NCBI GenBank assembly: GCA_017395545.1
Contig: JAFPUF010000131.1
Location: forward strand, 1 to 58,571
Direction: 5' to 3'
Source: Treponema sp.
GTDB lineage: Bacteria > Spirochaetota > Spirochaetia > Treponematales > Treponemataceae
DNA length: 58,571 bases
Below the pieces are notes generated by a model, which saw nothing but the letters and a program-made list of their open reading frames with translations, made no database searches and was not told the origin of the DNA. Every line of letters begins with the position of its first letter. Within the stretch, counting starts at the first letter, position 1. The position numbers and the translations under genes were made by a program. This document shows, in pieces, positions 50,564-58,516 of the stretch.

Positions 50564-51961
50564 TTATTTTTTGCTGAAAATATTTATGGTTCCAATAGTT
50601 TTTGCTGACCATTGCGGGTTATTCTCAAGCGACTCGTTCTGACCGAGAATCACGACACCGTTTCCCTTAAGTTTTTCATAAAAATCAGTGACGATTGTCT
50701 GCTGTCCTGCCTGTGGCAAGAAAGAAAGCAAATCTCTCGCAAAGATTAAGTCACAAGTCGGGAGATTGTTAGTATTAGCACAATCATGGTACTCAAACAA
50801 AATACTATCCCGAATTTCCGGAATGAAAGTTAAATCACCATTAGCCTTTTTTGTGATATATGGTGCATACCAGTCATTGCCAACTTCATTTGGAACAGAA
50901 AGCAAAGGTGCATTTGAAATACTTAGCAAATCAACCTCATGAGCATAAATTCTCACTTTTGCCTCTGGATAACGTTTTCTAAGGACACAAGCCAGAGAAT
51001 AAGTTTCAGGACCTTTTCCACAACCCGGATTCCAGACGACAATCTGCTTAGCAGTATTATCAGGCAAAGCCTTTAAGACTGAGTCAGCATATGTTTTATC
51101 CCACCAGGTTCCGCTGAATGGAGAATAAAAAGTTTTAAGGAATAAATCTGCATCAGCCGGATTCTGAAGCTGAGTTTTGTCTTTACCCCGTTCTTTCTCC
51201 CATTCTTTATAACGGCTCTGCATCCATTTATCATTAAGCGATGAAGCTGTAAATTTTCGCATGTTAATCAATGAATCAACCACAAACGAATAATCTACTT
51301 TTTCTTCTTTTTTTGGAGCAGCGGCCTGTTTTTTTGCAGGTGCGTTTGAAGCCGCTATTCTCGCAGACATTTCTTTCATTACCTGCTCTTCAGAAGCCTT
51401 ATTGTCAGCTTTTGCTCCGAAGATTTTGTCGATATCGAGCAGAACGTACAAACGGTTATTAACCTCAACCACACCCTGAATATATTTGATGTTTATATCA
51501 CCAAACAGCGGATGAGGCGGATTTATGCTTGATTTCTGTATACCGACTACTTTATCGATTTCATCAACTACGATACCAAAAGTAAGCTCACCGATTGAAA
51601 CGATAAGCATATTTTCAAGAGCATCATACTCGCGCTCTGGCATATCGATATTGAAGAATAATCTCAAATCGATAATAGGAATAATATCTCCTCGAAGATT
51701 GTAAACACCAAGAACGAATGGCAAAGCATTCGGAACATAGGTAAATCTGCCAGCCTTAGCGATTTCTTTTACTTTCATAATGTCGATTGCATAGTCTTTT
51801 CCTGCAAGAGAAAATGTGACCATTTTGTAATCGACGACAGCCATATTATCCTGTTTGGGAGTATCAGCTACATCTGCACCAGCAATGTTCTGAATATTGC
51901 CCAGACTTTCTTTAAGGACTGAGTTGATAGAAGGTTTATCTGATGTGTTTTCTGCGCTCAT
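50564..51961 (-). CDS. CheW-CheR-like fusion protein
   Basis: A 465-residue fusion. After a 40-residue lead, a CheW domain (about 45-185; MVTFSLAGKDYAIDIMKVKEI, VLGVYNLRGDIIPIIDLR) is joined by an Ala/Lys-rich linker (about 200-222) to a CheR-like methyltransferase domain (about 225-465) with a SAM-site motif WNPGCGKGPETYSLA. The CheW part couples receptors to CheA. This fusion has been reported for treponemal chemoreceptor arrays; whether the CheR part methylates receptors here is open. GGAG precedes the ATG. It lies directly after cheA. Confidence 0.93.
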   Translation of the reverse strand: MSAENTSDKPSINSVLKESLGNIQNIAGADVADTPKQDNMAVVDYKMVTFSLAGKDYAIDIMKVKEIAKAGRFTYVPNALPFVLGVYNLRGDIIPIIDLRLFFNIDMPEREYDALENMLIVSIGELTFGIVVDEIDKVVGIQKSSINPPHPLFGDINIKYIQGVVEVNNRLYVLLDIDKIFGAKADNKASEEQVMKEMSARIAASNAPAKKQAAAPKKEEKVDYSFVVDSLINMRKFTASSLNDKWMQSRYKEWEKERGKDKTQLQNPADADLFLKTFYSPFSGTWWDKTYADSVLKALPDNTAKQIVVWNPGCGKGPETYSLACVLRKRYPEAKVRIYAHEVDLLSISNAPLLSVPNEVGNDWYAPYITKKANGDLTFIPEIRDSILFEYHDCANTNNLPTCDLIFARDLLSFLPQAGQQTIVTDFYEKLKGNGVVILGQNESLENNPQWSAKTIGTINIFSKK

Positions 51962-51990
51962 TTTTATCTCCTTATGTACCCGCTAGTCCT

Positions 51991-54381
51991 TTAATCTTCA
52001 ATGCTGGTTTCTTGTCTTGCCTGAATTTCCTGGCGAACTCCAAGTTCAAGCAACTGCGTGACATCAATAATGAGCGAGACAGAACCGTCACCCAAAATTG
52101 AAGCTCCAGAAATTCCCGGAGACTGTGTAAACTGATCTCGAAGCGGCTTGATAACGACATCTTCTTCACCGATGAGATTATCAACCATAACACCAATTTT
52201 TTTGTCCTGAGAACCAACGATTACTACAAAACAGTATTCGCCATCCTCATTCGTGCGGATATTAAACAGCCGGCTCAACCGAAGAACAGAAATAACCTCG
52301 TTACGAACGTTTAAAACTTCGTGATTATCAATTGTGTTAATTTCTGACTTTTTAACACGAACACTCTCAATTACAGATGCAATCGGAATTGAGTAAACTT
52401 CGCGGCCGACACGAACCAGAAGCCCCTGGATGATAGCCAGTGTGAGCGGAAGCCGGATAGAGAATTTTGAACCTTTTCCGTGCTCACTTGTTACCTGGAT
52501 CGTACCGTTGAGTTTCTCAATCATCGTTTTAACGACATCAAGACCGACCCCACGACCAGAGACATTGGTTATTTTTTCTGCTGTCGAGAAACCTGGCAGG
52601 AAGATAAGCTGTGCTGCTTCCTGATCAGTAAGAACCTTACTCGGATGAATAAGACCTTTATCAATAGCCTTCTTTTTGACTTTTTCAACATTGATTCCGC
52701 CACCATCATCGACTACATCAATTACAATACTGTTACCTTCGTTGGCAGCTTTAAGAAGAACTGTACCGGTTTCGTCTTTTCCTGCATTTTTTCGCTCTTC
52801 CGGAGACTCAATACCATGGTCAACAGAGTTACGGACACAGTGCATGATAGGATCCATTAAGTCATCAACAACAGTCTTATCAAGCTCGGTATCTTCACCT
52901 TCAAGAAGAAGAGTTACTTTTTTACCCAAATCCTTTTGCAAATCGCGGACGACCCTCGGGAAGCGATCGAAAACCTGACTGATAGGAACCATTCGGATTT
53001 TCATGATACCTTCCTGAAGTTCGCCTGTAATGCGGCCAAGGTTCTGGGTAGAAGAATGGAATTTTGAATTCAAATCTTTGAAACGATTTTCAAATGCATC
53101 AAAGATTGTAGCAATATCACCGTATTCATTGGTAATATTGGCCTTAATATCTTTTACAGCGACGCCGTTCTGAATTTCTTCGAGATACTGCGGAAGCTGC
53201 TCAAACATCCGTCTGATTTTTTCTTTGTAAGAAGCATCAAGATTCTGGAACTGAATAAGCATGTCAGCAAACTGCTGCTGGCTCTGATTGAAAGAAGCCT
53301 TTGTAATAACAGTTTCTGAGACGAGGTTCATAAGGTTATCGACACGCTTTGAATCTACACGAAGAATCGTGCTTTGCTGCGCATGGCCTGTAGCCGGGGC
53401 AGATTTTGCAGCAGGTTTCGGAGCCTCTTTTTTAGGCTCAGCAGGTTTTTCTGCTGCAGGCGCTGCCACAGGTTGAGGAGCCACAGCCTGTGGAGCAGGT
53501 TCTGCTGCTTTCGGAGCAGGCGCCGCCTGAGCCGGAGCTGTCTTAGCGCCTGAATCGCTGGCTGTAGCATCGGTTATATTTTTAGCATCGACACTCAAGG
53601 TAACATCATCAAGGAATGCTGTATCCTCAAGCTCGTCGCCAGAGTTGTTTGAAGCAACAAAATATGTAACGTCATTATGAAATTCGTCTTCGTAAAGGGC
53701 ATCGAAATCAGGTATAGTTTTAAGAACCGTACCACAAGCCTTGAGCGCAGCAAATACCTGAATACCGCCGACAGAGTTCATTGGATTTGACTCGTCAAAT
53801 GTAACAGCAACAGACCACAACTGCTGACCAGGCTCGCATCCCTGTTTGAGTTCGGCGAGTTCGTATTCGGAAAGATTTACAGATGCAGAAGAAGATGAAG
53901 CAGCCGCTGGCGCACTTGAAGAAGATGACTGAGCAGCAAGAGCAGTCTGAGGTGCAGGAGCCGCAGCTTTAGGAGCAGCACCACCGCCGGCAATCATACC
54001 TTTGATTTTTTCGGTAATTTCGTCAACACTTTCGCCGTATACAGAACCATTTTTACGTTCATCAAGCATGGCCTTGATAACATCAAGAGCCGTCAAAAGC
54101 GTGTCAACAATTTCTCCTGTGACTTTTATTTTGTCAGAACGGACTTCATCGAGGAGGTCTTCCATAGTGTGTGCGAAATGTGCAATTTCAGTGAACTCGA
54201 CCGTAGCCGAATTTCCTTTAAGAGTATGTGCTGCACGGAAGATTTCGTCGATAGCATCATGGTTATTAGGATCGTTCTCAATCGCAAGAATATTGCTTTC
54301 GAGATTATCAACCATCATTTCTGACTCAGAGAAATAGTCTTTCAAGAGTTCTTCATTAGTAGCGTCAAGATAATCACTCAT
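51991..54381 (-). CDS. cheA: Chemotaxis histidine kinase CheA
   Basis: A 796-residue CheA. The P1 Hpt domain has the phosphoacceptor His52 (AAHTLKGNSA). A P2-like region (about 165-275) is flanked by Ala/Pro-rich linkers (about 135-165 and 275-335). Then come the dimerisation P3, the kinase P4 (HCVRNSVDHGIE, VDDGGGI, GRGVGLDVVKTM) and the CheW-like P5 (about 655-790). It phosphorylates CheY in response to receptors. There is no Shine-Dalgarno sequence; TTGACT and TAAAAT place the transcript start on or next to the ATG. It heads the four-gene operon. Confidence 0.96.
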   Translation of the reverse strand: MSDYLDATNEELLKDYFSESEMMVDNLESNILAIENDPNNHDAIDEIFRAAHTLKGNSATVEFTEIAHFAHTMEDLLDEVRSDKIKVTGEIVDTLLTALDVIKAMLDERKNGSVYGESVDEITEKIKGMIAGGGAAPKAAAPAPQTALAAQSSSSSAPAAASSSSASVNLSEYELAELKQGCEPGQQLWSVAVTFDESNPMNSVGGIQVFAALKACGTVLKTIPDFDALYEDEFHNDVTYFVASNNSGDELEDTAFLDDVTLSVDAKNITDATASDSGAKTAPAQAAPAPKAAEPAPQAVAPQPVAAPAAEKPAEPKKEAPKPAAKSAPATGHAQQSTILRVDSKRVDNLMNLVSETVITKASFNQSQQQFADMLIQFQNLDASYKEKIRRMFEQLPQYLEEIQNGVAVKDIKANITNEYGDIATIFDAFENRFKDLNSKFHSSTQNLGRITGELQEGIMKIRMVPISQVFDRFPRVVRDLQKDLGKKVTLLLEGEDTELDKTVVDDLMDPIMHCVRNSVDHGIESPEERKNAGKDETGTVLLKAANEGNSIVIDVVDDGGGINVEKVKKKAIDKGLIHPSKVLTDQEAAQLIFLPGFSTAEKITNVSGRGVGLDVVKTMIEKLNGTIQVTSEHGKGSKFSIRLPLTLAIIQGLLVRVGREVYSIPIASVIESVRVKKSEINTIDNHEVLNVRNEVISVLRLSRLFNIRTNEDGEYCFVVIVGSQDKKIGVMVDNLIGEEDVVIKPLRDQFTQSPGISGASILGDGSVSLIIDVTQLLELGVRQEIQARQETSIED

Positions 54382-54388
54382 ACAATCT

Positions 54389-54416
54389 ATTTTAATCGTT
54401 AATTTCTAAAAGTCAA
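54389..54416 (-). promoter_or_regulatory. Promoter of the cheA operon, predicted leaderless
   Basis: On the minus strand TTGACT (54411-54416), a 16-bp spacer and TAAAAT (54389-54394) end seven bases before the cheA ATG at 54381. Five of six bases match consensus in each box. Confidence 0.65.
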
Positions 54417-54417
54417 C

Positions 54418-54449
54418 TAAAAAAAAGATTATTTTAAAGAAAAATCTTT
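54418..54449 (-). terminator. A/T-rich terminator of purN
   Basis: On the minus strand AAAGATT (54443-54449) pairs with AATCTTT (54424-54430) and leads into a run of T, just upstream of the cheA -35 box. Confidence 0.5.
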
Positions 54450-54463
54450 AATTTAATTTAAAG

Positions 54464-55090
54464 TTATTTTTTCAGCCGTTTGGCAAGAAGACAAACACCT
54501 TCGACCATCGCCTCATGTTCTTTTGGGGCGATTCTGGCATAAAGTGAATCAGGCGTATCGCCGGGAAGAACAGGAACTTTCTTCTGGACAAGAATTTCTC
54601 CCGTATCGCAGCCTGAATCGACAAGATGAACAGTGCAGCCGCTTTCTTTTTCGCCAGAAGCAAGGACAGCCTCGTGAACATTATGCCCCCACATGCCTAC
54701 TCCGCCGAATTTCGGAAGAAGGGCCGGATGAAGATTTATGATTCTTCCTGAATACTCGTTTATTATCTCTCCGCCGAGAACTGACAGATAACCGGCAAGG
54801 ACAATCGCATCAATACCGTTTTTACGGCACAAATCAAGGATGGCATCGCTTATAGCAATTCGTTTTTCATCACGTCCTGCTTTTTCAGCTTTTTCTTTTC
54901 CGAGGACAGAAAAAGGGCTGCGGATTTCAGAAGGAATTCCTGCATTTTTCGCCCTCTCGAGTGCGTAGGCGTTTTTTGTATTTGAAACCACGAGCGCAAT
55001 TTTATAAGGACAATCGTCATGTGATTTTTCATAGTCAATCAAGGCCTGAAGGTTTGTGCCACCACCGCTTACAAGAACTGCAATTTTCAT
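54464..55090 (-). CDS. purN: Phosphoribosylglycinamide formyltransferase (PurN)
   Basis: A 208-residue formyltransferase of purine synthesis (GAR to FGAR, with 10-formyl-tetrahydrofolate). The start KIAVLVSGGGTNLQALID, the catalytic Asn-His in IINLHPALLPKFGG and the following GCTVHLVDSGCDTGEI are typical, with the catalytic Asp in the latter. The ATG overlaps the stop of the FliM-like gene by four bases, so the two are coupled although unrelated in pathway. Confidence 0.94.
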   Translation of the reverse strand: MKIAVLVSGGGTNLQALIDYEKSHDDCPYKIALVVSNTKNAYALERAKNAGIPSEIRSPFSVLGKEKAEKAGRDEKRIAISDAILDLCRKNGIDAIVLAGYLSVLGGEIINEYSGRIINLHPALLPKFGGVGMWGHNVHEAVLASGEKESGCTVHLVDSGCDTGEILVQKKVPVLPGDTPDSLYARIAPKEHEAMVEGVCLLAKRLKK

Positions 55091-55725
55091 TTTGATACCG
55101 CCCGAAGTTTTTTTATAAATTCTTTTGTGAGGAAGATTTTTTCGATTCCGAAAGAACGAAGATTTTCGTTCCAGTTGACACTAATAAGAAGCCCCGTTTC
55201 TCCGGTACAGAAAGGCGTTTTCTCCTGTCCGTAGAGTGAGATTATGTCAAAGTCTGCATCTTCGGAAACCTGACGGGCAAAGCCCTCAACCAGATAAACT
55301 GCAACAAATTCCTGGAGCACTTCACTCTGAAAGAAATTGATTTTATGCTTTGTGTCGATAGTCATCCCTGAAAGGGCACCAAAAAGGAAAGTATCGAATT
55401 TTATGAAGATATCGGCTTCGTCGACTTTTGCCTGATAAATAAAATCATTGCCTGTGAGGCTGTCGAAAAATTCGTCGATATTTTTCTGTTCGGAAGATTT
55501 TACGGTCAGTTTACGGATTTTCGGCTCACCGAATTTTTCACGGAGGGCCAGCTTGAAAAATTTATAGACTGACTTTCCGACTTCCAGTACCTGAGCCAGC
55601 TGTTCTTCGGAAAGAAAATTTTCGACTTTGTATTGTTTTGCTTTTTTTTGCGGAGCAGAAGAACCTGAATCCAGCCCCAGAAGTTTATCAACTTCAGACT
55701 GTGAAAGAGCTACCTTGTTTTCCAT
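55087..55725 (-). CDS. Short FliM-like protein with a CheY-P-binding-type N-terminus
   Basis: A 212-residue protein starting MENKVALSQSEVDKLLG. The LSQSEVDKLL segment matches the FliM N-terminal motif (LSQDEIDALL) that binds phosphorylated CheY. Residues about 40-200 have a pattern resembling the FliM middle/CheC-like domain (ADIFIKFDTFLFGALSG). The C-terminal SpoA/FliN domain of FliM is missing. It may be a CheY-P sink, a switch accessory or a decoy. The frame reaches 55893, but the ATG at 55725 follows TACACT by seven bases with no ribosome binding site. It overlaps purN by four bases. Confidence 0.65.
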   Translation of the reverse strand: MENKVALSQSEVDKLLGLDSGSSAPQKKAKQYKVENFLSEEQLAQVLEVGKSVYKFFKLALREKFGEPKIRKLTVKSSEQKNIDEFFDSLTGNDFIYQAKVDEADIFIKFDTFLFGALSGMTIDTKHKINFFQSEVLQEFVAVYLVEGFARQVSEDADFDIISLYGQEKTPFCTGETGLLISVNWNENLRSFGIEKIFLTKEFIKKLRAVSK

Positions 55726-55732
55726 AGAAATT

Positions 55733-55761
55733 AGTGTACAATAGATTAAAGTAAATTTAAA
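55733..55761 (-). promoter_or_regulatory. Promoter of the FliM-like gene, predicted leaderless
   Basis: On the minus strand TTTAAA (55756-55761), a 17-bp spacer and TACACT (55733-55738) end seven bases before the ATG at 55725. The divergent DUF4230 gene has its own AAGGGG ribosome binding site. Confidence 0.45.
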
Positions 55762-55781
55762 GGAAAATCGAAGGGGAAAGT

Positions 55782-56552
55782 ATGAAAAAAGAAAAGAACG
55801 ATGCGGCCGAACCGAAACGGATCCATAAACAGGAGAAACCGCAAAATCTGGAAACACCACAGAACCTGGAGAAATCAGCCCCCTCGGAGACACCCTCTAA
55901 TCATGAAAAACTACAGTTTGAGGATGAGGTTCAAATAGAGGAAAACCAAAAACCAAAAAGTTTTATGAGGCCGGTTGTCAAGTTTTTAAGAAAACTCTTA
56001 TTTAAAGCCGGATTCATTGCGCTTCTTATCGTACTGGCCCTGGCCGGCGGAAAGATCGCCCTGAAAAAGTTTACTGAAATTAAAACAGAAAAAAGCCATG
56101 CGTTCGTGTTCAAGGAACTTGAAAAATGCGCGGAACTTGTTACGGCAAAAACAACTTATACCGATGTGATTTCGATAAAAAAGACCAGAATCGCAGGACT
56201 GGCAAAAAGCTTCAGCATCGTAAAATATACTGGGGTAATGAGGGCCGGCCTGCACGACATACGGGAAGCTGAAATTTTTATAAGTGACGGGGGCAAAAAA
56301 GTGAAAGTAATTCTCCCGCCGATGGAAATTCTTTCAAACGACATTTCTGATATAGAAGTATTTGACGAAGGAAAGAGTGTTTTTGTTGAAATTTCCGTGA
56401 AAGAAATAATGGAAGAAATACGTTTCAACCAGGAAACCTCTTCAGCGCAGATTCTGGAAACAGGATTCCTTGAGGAATCAAAAAAACAGGCCGTAAAAAT
56501 TCTTGAGTCGGTTCTGTATGCCGCAGGATTTAAAGAAGTAGAAATACTGTAA
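55782..56552 (+). CDS. DUF4230-like membrane-anchored protein
   Basis: A 256-residue protein. A charged, Glu/Lys/Pro-rich cytoplasmic lead (1-68) is followed by one membrane helix (about 74-92) and an extracytoplasmic domain (about 93-256). The phrases CAELVTAKTTYTDVI, SFSIVKYTGVMRAGLHD and VKVILPPMEILSNDI fit the DUF4230 family, of unknown function. AAGGGG lies before the ATG. It is divergent from the FliM-like gene and stands alone. Confidence 0.78.
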   Translation: MKKEKNDAAEPKRIHKQEKPQNLETPQNLEKSAPSETPSNHEKLQFEDEVQIEENQKPKSFMRPVVKFLRKLLFKAGFIALLIVLALAGGKIALKKFTEIKTEKSHAFVFKELEKCAELVTAKTTYTDVISIKKTRIAGLAKSFSIVKYTGVMRAGLHDIREAEIFISDGGKKVKVILPPMEILSNDISDIEVFDEGKSVFVEISVKEIMEEIRFNQETSSAQILETGFLEESKKQAVKILESVLYAAGFKEVEIL

Positions 56553-56588
56553 TCCGCCATTTTTTTTCTGACCGCAAATGTACGCGCT

Positions 56589-56693
56589 GGATAGTAGCGG
56601 CGGCGAAGCCGTTCGAACGGGCACGACAACGAGAGTGCCCGCGGAGCGTAAGCGGAGGAATGGAGTGCGGTTAGCACGGAACCGCGGATAGCC
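56589..56693 (+). repeat. GC-rich interspersed element, copy B
   Basis: A GC-rich 105-base block starting GGATAGTAGCGGCG and ending CGGAACCGCGGATAGCC. Head and tail match copy A at 4841-4900. The inner part is longer and can fold (GGGCAC with GTGCCC, and CGGC with GCCG). It lies between the DUF4230 gene and the GGDEF gene and is clearly richer in G+C than its surroundings. Confidence 0.55.
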
Positions 56694-56725
56694 AGTTGCC
56701 AGTTGAGCAGCGCCATTTTTTATTA

Positions 56726-56754
56726 TTGAAATTTCATTAAATTTAAAATATAAT
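56726..56754 (+). promoter_or_regulatory. Sigma70-type promoter of the GGDEF gene
   Basis: TTGAAA (56726-56731), a 17-bp spacer and TATAAT (56749-56754) form a near-perfect promoter. The ATG at 56765 is ten bases further, so the leader would be only about four bases, with no Shine-Dalgarno sequence. Confidence 0.7.
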
Positions 56755-56764
56755 TAAGTAGCTT

Positions 56765-58081
56765 ATGAGCAACTTCATTGATGAACATTACGATTCTGAA
56801 AGTCTCAATTTAAAAAAAGGAATAAGCACAGGACTTTTAAGTTCAGTTCTTGTCGCTATTACCATAATCGTTTTTTTCTTCATCATTCTTATATCATACA
56901 GAGTCAACCATGGATACAAGGCACTACGCTCATCAATCAACAGATTCACGGTCTGCGAACAGTGTTCAGAAATCATAAAAACAAGTTCAAACACGCTTAC
57001 GGAACTTGCCAGAATGTTTATCGTTAACCATGATGATCGTTTTGCCCTCGCCTACGTCGAAGAAATAGAAGGCACGAACTCCCAGCAGAAGGCACTTGAA
57101 GATTTGCAGCGCGTCTGCTCCGACAAAGAACTTGCATTACAGCGTCTTAAGGTAGCAATCACACAGTCAAAAAGCATTGTCGCAATGGAGCTTTACAACA
57201 TGAAGCTCTGTTATGAGATTATTTCGAAAAATGAGGAAGACATTCCTGATATAATCCGAAAAATCGAGATAAAGCCCAGCGACAAAAAACTCTCAAAGGA
57301 AGAACTTCATGAAATGGCTGTCAAAAACATATTCGGAAACGGCTATTCCATCTACAAAATGAGAATCAACGAAAACTGCCAGATTACCATAAAGGCAATC
57401 TCTGACGAAATAAAGCAGGAAGTAGACGAAAATTCAGAAAAACTGGGACAGAACCTCGACAGACTGAGGCTTCTCATTCTTGTTCTGCTGGTCGTAAACG
57501 GACTCAGTACCATCGGTCTCAAAGAATTCAAGGATGTCACAAAATCTTACAACAAAATGTACGAAATGGGAGAACGGCGCAATAAAATTCTCCTCAAAAA
57601 TGCAGAATACGACGCTCTTACAGGCATTCTTAACAGGCGGGCATACGAACAAATCTGCACGAATTCATCAAAACAGAAAATCAGCATTGCCCTGCTTCTC
57701 ATTGACATGGACAATTTCAAGCACATCAACGACACTTACGGTCATACAGGCGGAGACACGGCGCTAAAAGCACTTGCGGAAATCTTAAAAGACACATTCC
57801 GGAACGGGGACTTTGTTGCACGAATCGGCGGCGATGAATTTGCAGCAATTCTCGTTAACTTCAAGCCGGAAGGCTTCAAAATCATCGAAGAAAAAATCTC
57901 ATATATAAACAACAGGCTGTCAAAACTTGAAGGTCTGGAAAAAGTTTCCGTCAGTGTAGGAATGGCATTCTCACCCGTCGGCTACACGGAAATACTCTAC
58001 AAAAATGCCGACAAAGCGCTTTACGCAGTCAAAGAAAGCGGGAAAAAAGGCTGTCGTATTTACGACGACCGTTTTCTGTAA
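56765..58081 (+). CDS. Membrane-bound diguanylate cyclase (GGDEF)
   Basis: A 438-residue protein with membrane helices at about 22-44 and 232-250 and an extracytoplasmic helical sensor region (about 45-230) that I cannot assign. A C-terminal GGDEF domain (about 280-438) follows. The catalytic GGDEF is intact at 355-359, and the inhibitory RxxD I-site (RNGD, 346-349) stands at the proper five-residue distance. Active synthesis of cyclic di-GMP with product inhibition is expected. No EAL domain is fused. The start is ten bases after a strong -10 box. Confidence 0.93.
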   Translation: MSNFIDEHYDSESLNLKKGISTGLLSSVLVAITIIVFFFIILISYRVNHGYKALRSSINRFTVCEQCSEIIKTSSNTLTELARMFIVNHDDRFALAYVEEIEGTNSQQKALEDLQRVCSDKELALQRLKVAITQSKSIVAMELYNMKLCYEIISKNEEDIPDIIRKIEIKPSDKKLSKEELHEMAVKNIFGNGYSIYKMRINENCQITIKAISDEIKQEVDENSEKLGQNLDRLRLLILVLLVVNGLSTIGLKEFKDVTKSYNKMYEMGERRNKILLKNAEYDALTGILNRRAYEQICTNSSKQKISIALLLIDMDNFKHINDTYGHTGGDTALKALAEILKDTFRNGDFVARIGGDEFAAILVNFKPEGFKIIEEKISYINNRLSKLEGLEKVSVSVGMAFSPVGYTEILYKNADKALYAVKESGKKGCRIYDDRFL

Positions 58082-58162
58082 AAAAACTCTTCCCCGTCTC
58101 CTCTGAAATCAGATATAAAACTCAAATTCGCAAAAAAAAGCCACAGGAGCGTTCAAAATTTT

Positions 58163-58234
58163 CATCCACAGAGAGGCACAGATTATCACAGATTAAAATA
58201 AAAATCCGTGTACATCTGTGTTAATCTGTGGTTA
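58163..58234. repeat. CACAGATTA-type inverted repeat
   Basis: CATCCACAGAG and ACAGATTA words on the left pair with ATCTGTG words on the right (CATCTGTGTTAATCTGTGG). It sits between the convergent GGDEF and small membrane protein genes. The left arm also contains a CACAGAG word, so it mixes the two repeat classes. Confidence 0.6.
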
Positions 58235-58246
58235 GTTTTTTATGAA

Positions 58247-58516
58247 TTATTTCTTTCTGTCAATCATCTCGATGCACTTGTCGCCGAGATTGTCAACTGC
58301 AACTCCGAGAATCGAAAAGACGACAGCAGAAACAACGATTAAAACAATAGCAATAAGTCCGAACAACATAAAATCACCTCTATAATTTTTTAAGTTCACA
58401 AATGATTTGCCCGCATGACAGAGATTCCGCATGTAGTTTGAGTCAATCAAATCAATAAGCGATGCGAACAAATCATTGCTCTCCCTAAGAATTTGCGGGG
58501 AGAAAAATTTTTTCAT
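58247..58516 (-). CDS. Small membrane protein with two possible starts
   Basis: Two nested starts share one stop. The long form is 89 residues from the ATG at 58516, with AAGGA before it. The short form is 40 residues from the ATG at 58369, with AGGTG before it. Only the short part has a clear feature: a membrane helix (about residues 2-25 of the short form, LFGLIAIVLIVVSAVVFSILGV) and a charged tail. I do not recognise the family. The short form is the likelier membrane product, but both ribosome binding sites are good. Confidence 0.5.
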   Translation of the reverse strand: MKKFFSPQILRESNDLFASLIDLIDSNYMRNLCHAGKSFVNLKNYRGDFMLFGLIAIVLIVVSAVVFSILGVAVDNLGDKCIEMIDRKK

